From: Streptomyces sp. NBC_01341
GTDB lineage: Bacteria > Actinomycetota > Actinomycetes > Streptomycetales > Streptomycetaceae
NCBI RefSeq assembly: GCF_035946055.1
Contig: NZ_CP108364.1
Span: 4,774,001-4,838,000 of the forward strand
Length of the DNA stretch: 64,000 bases
Direction: 5' to 3'
The first letter of the stretch is position 1. Each line of letters opens with the position of its first letter. The notes under the pieces are model-generated. The model was given only the letters and a program-made list of their open reading frames with translations, was not told the origin of the DNA and searched no databases. Positions 35,817 through 45,054 of the stretch are shown here, piece by piece. A program made the translations under genes and the position numbers.

Positions 35817-37280
35817 ATGGCTGTCGACTACGCGGTGATCGTCGTCTATCTGGCCGGCATGCTCGCCATGGGCTGGTGGGGCATGCGCCGCGCCAAGTCC
35901 AAGAGCGAGTTCCTCGTCGCCGGACGGAGGCTCGGTCCCTGGATGTACTCCGGGACCATGGCCGCGATCGTCCTCGGCGGTGCCTCGACGATCGGCGGCG
36001 TGGGCCTCGGCTACCAGTACGGCCTCTCCGGTGCCTGGATGGTCTTCACCATCGGCCTCGGGCTGCTCGCCCTGTCCGTCTTCTTCTCGGCCCGCATCGC
36101 CCGGCTGAAGGTCTACACCGTCTCCGAGATGCTCGACCTGCGCTACGGCGGCCGGGCCGGAGTCATATCCGGCGTCGTGATGTGGGCGTACACGCTGATG
36201 CTCGCGGTCACGTCGACCATCGCCTACGCCACCATCTTCGACGTCCTGTTCGACGTGAACCGCACTGTCGCGATCATCCTCGGCGGCGCCATCGTCGTCG
36301 CGTACTCGACGCTCGGCGGCATGTGGTCGATCACGATCACCGACATGGTGCAGTTCGTCGTCAAGACGATCGGCGTCCTGCTCCTGCTCCTGCCGATCGC
36401 CGTCGTCAAGGCGGGCGGCTTCAGCGAGATGAAGGCGAAGCTCCCGACGGAGTACTTCGACCCGCTGGGCATCGGCGGCGAGACGATCTTCACGTACGTC
36501 CTGATCTACACCTTCGGCATGCTCATCGGCCAGGACATCTGGCAGCGCGTGTTCACCGCCCGCAGCGACAGCACGGCGCGCTGGGGCGGCACCGTCGCCG
36601 GTACGTACTGTCTGGTGTACGCCGTCGCCGGAGCCGTCATCGGGACCGCCGCCAAGGTGATGTACCCGAAGCTGCCCAGCGCCGACGCCGCCTTCGCGAC
36701 GATCGTGAAGGACGAACTGCCGGTCGGCGTACGCGGACTGGTGCTGGCCGCCGCACTCGCGGCCGTCATGTCCACCTCCTCCGGCGCGCTCATCGCCTGC
36801 GCGACCGTGGCCAACAACGACATCTGGTCGCGGCTGAGGGGCGCCGTCGCCAGGGAGGGCGGCGAGGAGCGGGACGAGGTGAAGGGCAACCGGGCGTTCA
36901 TCCTCATCATGGGTGTGGCCGTCATCGTGATCGCCATCGCGCTCAACAACGTCGTCGAGGCCCTGACCGTCGCCTACAACCTGCTGGTCGGCGGGCTGCT
37001 GGTGCCGATCCTGGGCGGTCTGCTGTGGCGGCGCGGTACGGCCGCGGGCGCGCTGGCCGCCGTGGCCGTCGGCGGGACGGCCGTGGTCGGGCTGATGGCG
37101 GGCTACGGGATCCTCGCCAACGAGCCGGTCTACTACGGGCTGATCGCGTCGCTCGCCGTGTACGTCGTCGTCTCGCTGGCGACGAAGCCGACCGACGCGG
37201 CCGTGCTGACCGCCTGGCGCGAACGGCTGGCCGGCCGGGACGCCGAGGAGCCGGCTCCCCAGGACCCGGTCACCGTCTGA
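35817..37280 (+). CDS. Sodium:solute symporter
   Basis: A 487-residue SSS-family transporter with about 13 helices. Typical parts are the helix 1 region VVYLAGMLAMGWWGMRRAKS, GRRLGPWMYSGTMAAIVLGG, YSTLGGMWSITITDMVQF (the family signature region) and AALAAVMSTSSGALIACATV near the Na2 site. GGAGGAAGG precedes ATG 35817. Substrate by context: a guanidino compound or amino-acid derivative handled by the next two genes; this is inference. Confidence 0.92.
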   Translation: MAVDYAVIVVYLAGMLAMGWWGMRRAKSKSEFLVAGRRLGPWMYSGTMAAIVLGGASTIGGVGLGYQYGLSGAWMVFTIGLGLLALSVFFSARIARLKVYTVSEMLDLRYGGRAGVISGVVMWAYTLMLAVTSTIAYATIFDVLFDVNRTVAIILGGAIVVAYSTLGGMWSITITDMVQFVVKTIGVLLLLLPIAVVKAGGFSEMKAKLPTEYFDPLGIGGETIFTYVLIYTFGMLIGQDIWQRVFTARSDSTARWGGTVAGTYCLVYAVAGAVIGTAAKVMYPKLPSADAAFATIVKDELPVGVRGLVLAAALAAVMSTSSGALIACATVANNDIWSRLRGAVAREGGEERDEVKGNRAFILIMGVAVIVIAIALNNVVEALTVAYNLLVGGLLVPILGGLLWRRGTAAGALAAVAVGGTAVVGLMAGYGILANEPVYYGLIASLAVYVVVSLATKPTDAAVLTAWRERLAGRDAEEPAPQDPVTV

Positions 37281-37286
37281 CCCGCG

Positions 37287-37324
37287 GCCCCGGCCCCCGA
37301 TCCGGCCGGACCGGGGGCCGGGGC
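37287..37324. terminator. Hairpin between the symporter and ureohydrolase genes
   Basis: Arms of 13 bp, built on GCCCCGGCCCCC and its complement, enclose a loop that itself holds the palindrome TCCGGCCGGA. It begins 7 bp after the symporter stop and may end or attenuate transcription before the ureohydrolase gene. Confidence 0.65.
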
Positions 37325-37421
37325 GGCCACCGGACCGGACCACGGCCCGGTCTCCTGACACACTGATTACCGTATGAACGCCCACAAGGCGTGCATGGCC
37401 CAACGAAAGGCACCCGCACCC

Positions 37422-38390
37422 ATGAGCAGCAACGAAGCGCCGCGCGGTCCCGTCGACTCCTCCCGCGTCCCGCGGTACGCCGGACCCGCGACGTTCGCCC
37501 GGCTGCCGCGGCTCGACGAGGTCGGCACCGCCGATGTCGCCGTCGTCGGCGTGCCTTTCGACAGCGGCGTCTCCTACCGGCCCGGCGCCCGCTTCGGCGG
37601 CAACGCCATCCGCGAGGCCTCGCGCCTCCTGCGCCCCTACAACCCCGCGCAGGACGCCTCCCCCTTCGCGCTGGCCCAGGTGGCCGACGCGGGTGACATC
37701 GCCGCGAACCCCTTCAACATCAACGAGGCCGTCGAGACCGTCGAGGCGGCGGCCGACGACCTGCTCTCCACCGGCGCCCGGCTGATGACGCTCGGCGGCG
37801 ACCACACCATCGCGCTGCCCCTGCTGCGCTCCGTCGCCAAGAAGCACGGGCCCGTCGCCCTGCTCCACTTCGACGCGCACCTGGACACCTGGGACACCTA
37901 CTTCGGCGCGGAGTACACCCACGGCACCCCGTTCCGCCGGGCCGTCGAGGAGGGCATCCTCGACACGGAGGCGCTGTCCCACGTCGGCACGCGCGGCCCG
38001 CTGTACGGCAAGCAGGACCTCACCGACGACGCCAAGATGGGCTTCGGCATCGTGACCTCCGCCGACGTCATGCGACGCGGCGTCGACGAGATCGCCGACC
38101 AGCTGCGGCAGCGCATCGGCGACCGGCCGCTCTACATCTCCATCGACATCGACGTGCTCGACCCGGCGCACGCCCCCGGCACCGGCACCCCCGAGGCGGG
38201 CGGCCTCACCTCGCGCGAGCTCCTGGAGATCCTGCGCGGGCTGTCCTCCTGCCACCTCGTCTCGGCCGACCTGGTCGAGGTCGCCCCGGCGTACGACCAC
38301 GCGGAGATCACGTCCGTCGCCGCCTCCCACACGGCGTACGAGCTGACGACGATCATGGCCCGGCAGATCGCGGAAGGCCGCACCAAGTGA
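37422..38390 (+). CDS. Agmatinase/guanidinobutyrase-family ureohydrolase
   Basis: A 322-residue member of the arginase superfamily that hydrolyses a guanidino group to urea. All metal ligands are present: LGGDHTIALP, LLHFDAHLDTWDTY and SIDIDVLDPAHAPGTGTPEAG bind the two Mn(II). The SYRPGARFGG loop and length fit agmatinase, guanidinobutyrase and guanidinopropionase alike. The next gene, a TPP enzyme, overlaps it by GTGA, which favours 4-guanidinobutyrate from the arginine transaminase route. ATG 37422 is chosen over 37374 because the first 16 codons lack family similarity. Confidence 0.9.
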   Translation: MSSNEAPRGPVDSSRVPRYAGPATFARLPRLDEVGTADVAVVGVPFDSGVSYRPGARFGGNAIREASRLLRPYNPAQDASPFALAQVADAGDIAANPFNINEAVETVEAAADDLLSTGARLMTLGGDHTIALPLLRSVAKKHGPVALLHFDAHLDTWDTYFGAEYTHGTPFRRAVEEGILDTEALSHVGTRGPLYGKQDLTDDAKMGFGIVTSADVMRRGVDEIADQLRQRIGDRPLYISIDIDVLDPAHAPGTGTPEAGGLTSRELLEILRGLSSCHLVSADLVEVAPAYDHAEITSVAASHTAYELTTIMARQIAEGRTK

Positions 38391-40069
38391 GCCACGACCA
38401 CGACGACCGGCCGCAGCTCACCGCCGCACAGGCCGTGGCGGCCCTGAACCCGCCGCCCGGCCGCAACGGCGGCGACCTGGTGGTCGAGACCCTCCAGGGA
38501 CTCGGCGCCACCACCGTCTTCGGGCTGCCCGGCCAGCACGCGCTCGGCATGTTCGACGCGCTGCGCCGGTCCTCGCTCTCGTACGTCGGGCTGCGCGTGG
38601 AGAACAACGCGGGCTTCGCCGCCGACGCCTACGGCCGGATCACCGGCGAGGTCGCACCCCTGCTGCTCTCCACCGGCCCCGGCGCGCTGACCTCGCTGGC
38701 CGCGCTCCAGGAGGCCGCCGCGGCCTCGGCCCCCGTGCTGGCGATCTCCAGCCAGATCCCGACCGCCGGGCTCGGCGGCGGACGTCACGGCTACCTGCAC
38801 GAACTCCGCGACCAGCAGGCGTCCTTCCGCGGTGTCGTGAAGTCCGTGCACACCGTGCGCACGGCGTCGCAGATCCCCTCCGCGATCGCAGCCGCCTGGG
38901 AGTCCGCGCTGACCGCCCCGCACGGGCCGGTCTGGGTCGAGATCCCGCAGGACGTGCTGCTCGCCGCGACGGTCCTGCCCGTCGTCAGCGCGATCGACGC
39001 CACCCCGCGCGAGCTCTACCCGCGCCCCGAGCTGACCGTCGCGGCCGCCCACCTGCTGTCGAACGCCGAACGCCCGGCGATCATCGCCGGCGGCGGGGTC
39101 GTCCGCTCGGACGCGGCGGGCAAGCTGCTCGCGCTCGCGGAGAAGATCGACGCCCCCGTCGTCACCACCTTCGGCGGCAAGGGCGCCTTCCCGTGGGAGC
39201 ACCCGCTCTCGCTCCAGTCCTGGCTGGAGGACCGCTACACCACGGACTTCCTGGAGTCCGCCGACGTGCTGCTGGTCGTCGGTTCCGGACTCGGTGAGCT
39301 GTCCTCCAACTACCACACGTTCGCCCCGCGCGGCCGGGTGATCCAGATCGAGGCCGACGCCGGGAAGCTGGAGTCCAACCACCCCGCGCTCGGCATCCAC
39401 TCCGACGCCCGGGAGGCGCTGGCCGACCTCCTGGACGCGGTGGAGCCCCGCCGGGACGAGAGTGCGGCCGAGCGCGTGAGAGCGCTGCTCGGCAAGGTCC
39501 ACGACCGCATCGCGGCGCAGGACCTCACCCTGGAACAGCGGGTGCTCGACTCCGTGCGCGAGGCGCTGCCCGACACCTCGCCCAGCTTCTGGGACATGAC
39601 GATCCTGGCCTACTGGGCCTGGTCCGCCTTCGACGCCCGCCACCCGAACACCATGCACTCGGCGCAGGGCGCGGGCGGCCTCGGCTACGGCTTCCCGGCC
39701 GCGATCGGCGCAGCCGCCGCCGACCGGACCAGGCCGGTTCTCGCGGTCTCCGGCGACGGCGGCGCGATGTACTCGATCGCCGAACTCGCCACCGCGCGGC
39801 AGTACGACCTGCCCGTCACCTGGCTGATCGTCGACGACGGGGGCTACGGCATCCTGCGCGAGTACATGACGGGCGCCTTCGGCGAGGCCACGGCGACCGA
39901 GCTCTCCCGCCCGGACTTCGTCGCCCTCGCCGAGTCCTTCGGGGTGCCCGCCGTCCGCACGACCCCGGAGTCCCTGGCCGCCGACCTCGGCAAGGCACTG
40001 GCGGCCCCCGGCCCGTCCGTGGTGGTGCTCCCCGCCCTGCTGAGGATGTTCGAGCCGACGCACCTGTAG
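38387..40069 (+). CDS. TPP-dependent enzyme, candidate 2-ketoarginine decarboxylase
   Basis: A 560-residue enzyme of the acetolactate-synthase superfamily with the three usual domains. The activating Glu lies in RVENNAGFAADAYGR (about 70-84), and the diphosphate-Mg motif is GDGGAMYSIAELATARQYDL with the later VDDGGYG in place of the usual NN. No FAD-specific motif of true acetolactate synthases was noted. The length equals that of AruI, the 2-ketoarginine decarboxylase of Pseudomonas, which precedes guanidinobutyrase in the arginine transaminase pathway. Coupling to a ureohydrolase supports that role. Other 2-oxo-acid decarboxylases remain possible. Confidence 0.8.
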   Translation: MSHDHDDRPQLTAAQAVAALNPPPGRNGGDLVVETLQGLGATTVFGLPGQHALGMFDALRRSSLSYVGLRVENNAGFAADAYGRITGEVAPLLLSTGPGALTSLAALQEAAAASAPVLAISSQIPTAGLGGGRHGYLHELRDQQASFRGVVKSVHTVRTASQIPSAIAAAWESALTAPHGPVWVEIPQDVLLAATVLPVVSAIDATPRELYPRPELTVAAAHLLSNAERPAIIAGGGVVRSDAAGKLLALAEKIDAPVVTTFGGKGAFPWEHPLSLQSWLEDRYTTDFLESADVLLVVGSGLGELSSNYHTFAPRGRVIQIEADAGKLESNHPALGIHSDAREALADLLDAVEPRRDESAAERVRALLGKVHDRIAAQDLTLEQRVLDSVREALPDTSPSFWDMTILAYWAWSAFDARHPNTMHSAQGAGGLGYGFPAAIGAAAADRTRPVLAVSGDGGAMYSIAELATARQYDLPVTWLIVDDGGYGILREYMTGAFGEATATELSRPDFVALAESFGVPAVRTTPESLAADLGKALAAPGPSVVVLPALLRMFEPTHL

Positions 40070-40077
40070 CGGGACCC

Positions 40078-40120
40078 GTGCGGCCGGGGCCCGGGCGGAC
40101 AGTCCCGGGCTCGGCCGCAC
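40078..40120. terminator. Bidirectional terminator
   Basis: Outer arms GTGCGGCCG and CGGCCGCAC, with an inner GCCCGGG/CCCGGGC pair, form a branched-looking stem between the TPP-enzyme stop and the convergent small gene ending at 40128. Confidence 0.85.
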
Positions 40121-40127
40121 CCCCGCT

Positions 40128-40484
40128 TCACCGGGACTTCTCGATCTCCGCCTTCTGGACGGCGACGCCCTCGTGGAAGCGCTCCTGCAGCGCGCTGTCG
40201 CGCAGGGAGCCGGGCAGGTCACGCCCCGAGGGCAGCAGATCCGGGAGGGACCTGAACACCGCGGCCGCGTGGCCTCCCCTGTTGCCGGCGGTCGCCATGT
40301 GCAGGTACTTCCCCGCCAGGTGAAGGTGCACGGTCAGATGCTTCGACGGCTCCAGGAGCAGCTTCCTCTGCACCTCGGACCTGCTGAGCGAGTGATGATC
40401 ACCCTCGGCGAGCCGTCCCAGCTCCGCCAGCGCCGCGTACAGCCGGCCGCAGAGGTAGGCATCGGTCTTCTGGTCGTTCGCCAT
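40128..40484 (-). CDS. Stand-alone protein resembling the C-terminus of Cas8c/Csd1 (Cas11c-like)
   Basis: A 118-residue all-helical protein. It reads collinearly with the C-terminal helical bundle of type I-C Cas8c/Csd1: DAYLCGRLYAALAEL corresponds to the family AYxxGRLFAxLE, then LEPSKHLTVHLHLAGKYLH to the TPAxVFPxLLRLxxHH region, then FRSLPDLLP, DLPGSL and RFHEGVAVQKAEI to the FPxxL and GxFxxGYYHQRA end. In type I-C systems this part is also made separately as the small subunit Cas11c. No cas gene or repeat array is in the window. ATG 40484 has GGGGA six bases upstream; ATG 40490 is the alternative. Assignment rests on motif reading. Confidence 0.6.
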   Translation of the reverse strand: MANDQKTDAYLCGRLYAALAELGRLAEGDHHSLSRSEVQRKLLLEPSKHLTVHLHLAGKYLHMATAGNRGGHAAAVFRSLPDLLPSGRDLPGSLRDSALQERFHEGVAVQKAEIEKSR

Positions 40485-40670
40485 CGTCATTCCCCGTTCC
40501 GTGATCGCGTCGTCCGCGCGCCCATCCCTACCCCGGTCGTCCCAGGACCACCCGGGCTGTGTCCCGGACCATGAGCCGGGAATTGTTGCGGAAGGATGAA
40601 ATCCGCAGCTGGCGGCGTTGGGGAGTTCTGGTAGATCAGGCAAGGCAGCGGGGCGACACAGGAGGTACGG

Positions 40671-43600
40671 GTGGCAGGCACGGAGGAACAGGGGTGGGGC
40701 CGGAGGCTGACCGGGTACGCCTGGCGCTACCGGCGCAACGTGGTGCTCGCTCTCGGATCCTCCCTCGCAGGCATGGGGGTGCTCGCCCTCGTCCCCCTGG
40801 TCACCAAGGTGATCATCGACGACGTGGTCGCCGGCAGCACGGGCTCGATCGGTCTCTGGACGGGCCTGCTCATCGGCGCGGCCGTCCTCGTCTACATCAC
40901 CACCTTCGTCCGCAGGTACTACGGCGGCCGGCTCGCCCTGGACGTCCAGCACGACCTGCGGACCGAGATGTACGAAACCCTCACCCGACTCGACGGGAAG
41001 CGGCAGGACGAGATCTCCACCGGGCAGATCGTGGGGCGTGCCACCAGTGACCTGCAGCTGATCCAGGGCCTCCTCTTCATGCTCCCGATGACCATCGGGA
41101 ACATCCTCCTCTTCCTGCTCTCCCTGGCGATCATGGCGTGGCTCTCGCTTCCCCTGACCCTCATCGCCCTCGCCGTGGCCCCCGCCCTGTGGTTCATCGC
41201 CCGTCGCTCCAAGGCCCGACTCTTCCCCGCCACCTGGTACGCCCAGAGCCAGGCCGCCGCCGTCGCGGGCGTGGTCGACGGGGCCGTCACCGGGGTCCGG
41301 GTCGTCAAGGGGTTCGGGCAGGAGGAGCAGGAGACCGGCAAGCTCCGCGAGGTGAGCCGCAGGCTCTTCGCGGGCCGTCTGCGCACCATCCGGCTGAACT
41401 CCCGCTACACCCCCGCGCTCCAGGCCGTTCCCGCCCTCGGTCAGGTCGCGATGCTGGCGCTCGGCGGCTGGCTCGCCACCAGGGGTGAGATCACCCTGGG
41501 CACGTTCGTCGCCTTCTCCACCTACCTCGCGCAGCTCGTCGGCCCGGTCCGGCTGCTCGCCGTGGTCCTCACCGTCGGTCAGCAGGCCCGGGCCGGCGCA
41601 GAGCGCGTACTGGAACTGATCGACACCGAGCCCTCCATGCGGGACGGCGGCAAGGAACTCCCGGCAGACGCCCCCGCGGGCGTGGAGTTCGACGACGTCC
41701 GCTTCGGCTACCAGGACGACCGTCCGGTGCTCGACGGCTTCTCGCTCACGATCGAGCCCGGTGAGACCGTCGCCGTCGTCGGTGCGTCCGGCAGCGGCAA
41801 GTCCACCCTCTCGCTCCTGCTGCCGCGCTTCTACGACGTGTCGCACGGAGCCGTCCTGGTCGGCGGCCACGACGTCCGCGAGCTGACCCAGAAGTCGCTG
41901 CGCGCCGCCATCGGGCTCGTCCCCGAGGAAAGCCTCCTCTTCTCGGACTCGGTCGGCGCCAACATCGCCTTCGGACACCCGGGGGCCACCCAGGAGGAGA
42001 TCGAGAGGGCCGCGCGTGCAGCGCAGGCACACGGCTTCATCACCGAGCTGCCCCAGGGCTACGACACCAAGGTCGGCGAGCACGGGCTCACCCTGTCGGG
42101 CGGCCAGCGCCAGCGTGTCGCGCTCGCGCGGGCCATCCTCACCGACCCCCGCCTGCTGCTCCTGGACGACGCCACCTCCGCGGTCGACGCCCGCGTCGAG
42201 CACGAGATCCACGAGGCCCTCGCGGAGGTCATGCGGGGCCGTACCACCCTGCTGATAGCCCACCGGCGATCCACCCTCGGCCTCGCCGACCGCATCGCCG
42301 TGCTCGACCGGGGGCGGCTCGCCGACATCGGCACGCACGCGGAGCTGGAACGCCGCTCCGCGCTCTACCGGCGGCTGCTCACCGACCCGGACGAGCTGGG
42401 CGGCGCCTCCCCGGGACACCGGCCCGCCGTGGCCGCGCCGGCCGAGGACGACCGCGCCCTGCAGGACGAGTTCGACAGCGAATTCGACGTCGACCAGGGC
42501 ATCACCCCCGCCCTGTGGATCCGGCAGGAGGAGCAGCGCGAGACGGCGGCCGCTGCTGCGGGCATGCCCGCCTCGCCCGAGCTCCTCGCCCAGGTCGAGG
42601 CGCTGCCCCCGGCCACCGACCTCCCCGCCGTCGACGAGGCGAGCGCGGTGCGCCCCGAGAAGTCGTACGGCCTGCGCAGGCTGCTGCACGGCTTCGGGCT
42701 GCCCCTGATGGTGAGCCTGGGACTGGTCGCCGTCGACGCGGGCATGGGCCTGCTCCTGCCGGTGCTGATCCGGCACGGCATCGACGACGGCGTGACCAAG
42801 ATGGCGCTCGGCGCGGTGTGGGTGGCGGCGGCGCTCGGCCTGCTCGCCGTGACCGTGCAATGGGCGGCCCAGATCGGTGAGACCCGGATGACGGGCCGGA
42901 CCGGCGAACGCGTGCTGTACTCCCTGCGCCTCAAGATCTTCGCGCAGCTCCAGCGGCTCGGCCTCGACTACTACGAGCGCGAGCTGACCGGCCGGATCAT
43001 GACCAGGATGACCACGGACGTGGACGCCCTGTCCACGTTCCTGCAGACCGGGGTGGTCACCGCCTTCGTCTCGCTCGTCACCTTCTTCGGCATCACGGTC
43101 GTGCTGCTCGTCCTGGACATCCAGCTCGCGCTGGTCGTCTTCGCGACGCTGCCGGTGCTGATCGTCGCCACGTACGTCTTCCGCCGTAAGAGCGTCAGGG
43201 CCTACGAGCTCGCCCGTGAGCGCATCAGCGTCGTCAACGCCGACCTCCAGGAGACCGTCGCCGGGCTGCGGATCGTGCAGGCCTTCCGGCGTGAGGCGGA
43301 CGGCGCCGAGCGGTTCGCGCGGCGCAGCGAGCACTACCGCGAGGCCAGGGTGCGCGGACAGTGGCTGATCTCCGTCTACTTCCCGTTCGTGCAACTGCTG
43401 GCCTCGGTCGCGGCGGCCGCCGTACTGATGGTCGGCGCGCACCGTGTCGACAACGGCACGCTGACCGCCGGTGCGCTGGTCGCCTACCTCCTCTACATCG
43501 ACCTGTTCTTCGCCCCCGTCCAGCAGTTGTCCCAGGTCTTCGACGGCTACCAGCAGGCCAGCGTCTCCCTCGGCCGGATCCAGGAACTCCTGCGGGAGCC

Positions 43601-44405
43601 GACGTCCACGGCCGACCACGAGCAGGCCCTGGACGTGACGTCGCTGCGCGGCGAGATCGCGTTCGAGGACGTGTCGTTCGCGTACGCCGGTGACGAGGAG
43701 GCCCTCACCGATGTCGCCCTGCGGATCCCGGCCGGCCAGACGGTCGCGTTCGTCGGTGAGACGGGCGCCGGCAAGTCCACGCTGGTCAAGCTCGTCGCCC
43801 GGTTCTACGACCCCACCAGCGGGCGGGTCACGGCGGACGGCACGGACCTGCGGCGGCTCGACCGGACGGCGTACCGGCACCGGCTCGGAGTCGTGCCCCA
43901 GGAGGCCTACCTCTTCGAGGGGACGGTGCGTGACGCCATCGCGTACGGCCTCCCCGACGCGACCGACGCGCGGGTCGAGGCGGCGGCCAGGGCGGTGGGC
44001 GCGCACGACATGATCGCCACCCTGGACGGCGGCTACCTGCACGAGGTCGCCGAGCGGGGCCGCAACCTCTCGGCGGGCCAGCGCCAGCTCATCGCCCTGG
44101 CCAGGGCCGAACTCGTCGACCCCGACATCCTGCTGCTCGACGAGGCGACCGCCTCGCTCGACCTCGCCAGCGAGGCCCAGGTGAACCAGGCCACCGACCG
44201 GCTGGCCGGCCGCCGCACCACGCTGGTGGTCGCGCACCGGCTGACCACCGCCGCCCGTGCGGACCGGGTCGTGGTGATGGACCGGGGACGGGTCGCCGAG
44301 GACGGCACCCACGACGAACTGCTGGCCCTGGACGGCACGTACGCCCGGCTGTGGCGCACCTTCATAGGGGAGGACATAGGGGAGGACACCCCGGCCGGGG
44401 TGTGA
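40671..44405 (+). CDS. Fused ABC exporter with two half-transporters
   Basis: A 1244-residue polypeptide holding membrane domain, ATPase, membrane domain, ATPase. ATPase 1 (about 340-570): GASGSGKST, LSGGQRQR, LLLLDDATSAVD, AHRRST. ATPase 2 (about 985-1225): GETGAGKST, LSAGQRQL, ILLLDEATASLD, AHRLTT. Each membrane domain has about six helices. Both ATP sites look complete, with a slightly altered second signature (LSAGQ). Fusions of this size are common in Streptomyces as multidrug or lipid-type exporters; the substrate is unknown. The start is GTG 40671. Confidence 0.94.
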   Translation: MAGTEEQGWGRRLTGYAWRYRRNVVLALGSSLAGMGVLALVPLVTKVIIDDVVAGSTGSIGLWTGLLIGAAVLVYITTFVRRYYGGRLALDVQHDLRTEMYETLTRLDGKRQDEISTGQIVGRATSDLQLIQGLLFMLPMTIGNILLFLLSLAIMAWLSLPLTLIALAVAPALWFIARRSKARLFPATWYAQSQAAAVAGVVDGAVTGVRVVKGFGQEEQETGKLREVSRRLFAGRLRTIRLNSRYTPALQAVPALGQVAMLALGGWLATRGEITLGTFVAFSTYLAQLVGPVRLLAVVLTVGQQARAGAERVLELIDTEPSMRDGGKELPADAPAGVEFDDVRFGYQDDRPVLDGFSLTIEPGETVAVVGASGSGKSTLSLLLPRFYDVSHGAVLVGGHDVRELTQKSLRAAIGLVPEESLLFSDSVGANIAFGHPGATQEEIERAARAAQAHGFITELPQGYDTKVGEHGLTLSGGQRQRVALARAILTDPRLLLLDDATSAVDARVEHEIHEALAEVMRGRTTLLIAHRRSTLGLADRIAVLDRGRLADIGTHAELERRSALYRRLLTDPDELGGASPGHRPAVAAPAEDDRALQDEFDSEFDVDQGITPALWIRQEEQRETAAAAAGMPASPELLAQVEALPPATDLPAVDEASAVRPEKSYGLRRLLHGFGLPLMVSLGLVAVDAGMGLLLPVLIRHGIDDGVTKMALGAVWVAAALGLLAVTVQWAAQIGETRMTGRTGERVLYSLRLKIFAQLQRLGLDYYERELTGRIMTRMTTDVDALSTFLQTGVVTAFVSLVTFFGITVVLLVLDIQLALVVFATLPVLIVATYVFRRKSVRAYELARERISVVNADLQETVAGLRIVQAFRREADGAERFARRSEHYREARVRGQWLISVYFPFVQLLASVAAAAVLMVGAHRVDNGTLTAGALVAYLLYIDLFFAPVQQLSQVFDGYQQASVSLGRIQELLREPTSTADHEQALDVTSLRGEIAFEDVSFAYAGDEEALTDVALRIPAGQTVAFVGETGAGKSTLVKLVARFYDPTSGRVTADGTDLRRLDRTAYRHRLGVVPQEAYLFEGTVRDAIAYGLPDATDARVEAAARAVGAHDMIATLDGGYLHEVAERGRNLSAGQRQLIALARAELVDPDILLLDEATASLDLASEAQVNQATDRLAGRRTTLVVAHRLTTAARADRVVVMDRGRVAEDGTHDELLALDGTYARLWRTFIGEDIGEDTPAGV

Positions 44406-44555
44406 GGTCCGCCGGACGGCTCGTGCTTCCGGGACGTCCCGGAGCGCACTCGCCGTCCGTCCCGCCGTACCGGAACCCGATGGCCCTCCCCGTGCGTCGT
44501 ACACCCGTACGTACGTGTGTCGGGTGATGGTCGGTGTGTTCGAGAGGACGAGCGT

Positions 44556-44978
44556 GTGGATGCGAGGGACGGCGCGGTGAGGCAGCCGGTGTCGCCGGGA
44601 CGGACGGGGCGAGCGGCGATGCTCGTCCTGCCTCTGCTGGGGTCACTCGGCCTGGCGCTCGGCCCTGCCGGAGCAGCTCCGGTTGAGGCGGCGTCGGGCT
44701 GTTCCGGGCGGCTGGCCAAGACGGTCAAGTTCGCCACCGGCTCGCTGCGCGTCTACGAGAGCCGCTCCTACGCGTGCGCCGTGGCCGTGGCCGGGAAGCC
44801 GGGAGCGCGCCGGACGATGCGGGTGTCGCTGCAGCCCCGAGGGGGCCGGGCCGTGGTCGACAGCGGCCGGTTCACCACGAGGGCGGGTCCGGTCACGGTG
44901 CACGCGCTGAACCGCTGCGTGCGGGCCTCCGGTTCCGTCGCGGGTTCCTCCGCCTCCACCGGCTGGATCCTCTGCTGA
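44556..44978 (+). CDS. Small secreted protein with four cysteines
   Basis: A 140-residue protein starting at GTG 44556 with GAGAGGA seven bases upstream. Residues about 20-48 form a signal peptide (MLVLPLLGSLGLALGPAGAA, cleavage expected near the AAS region). The mature part of about 90 residues contains four Cys (SGCSG, YACAV, NRCVR and a C-terminal ILC), enough for two disulfides, and is rich in beta-prone residues. I know no family for it. It may be a small exported inhibitor or wall protein; function not assigned. Confidence 0.7.
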   Translation: MDARDGAVRQPVSPGRTGRAAMLVLPLLGSLGLALGPAGAAPVEAASGCSGRLAKTVKFATGSLRVYESRSYACAVAVAGKPGARRTMRVSLQPRGGRAVVDSGRFTTRAGPVTVHALNRCVRASGSVAGSSASTGWILC

Positions 44979-45054
44979 CGGACAACCGGGGCTGGCGTGA
45001 CAGGTGTTCCCCGGCTAGGTTCACGGCGTCTGTCGTGAATCAAGGGGAGGGTGC

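Noticed and set aside
40128..44504. A 1458-codon open frame on the minus strand across the fused ABC exporter
   Set aside because: It is antisense to an obvious transporter, has a low-complexity, Arg/Gly/Asp/His-rich composition from GC bias, and no domain. Only its last 118 codons, beyond the exporter, form a real gene.
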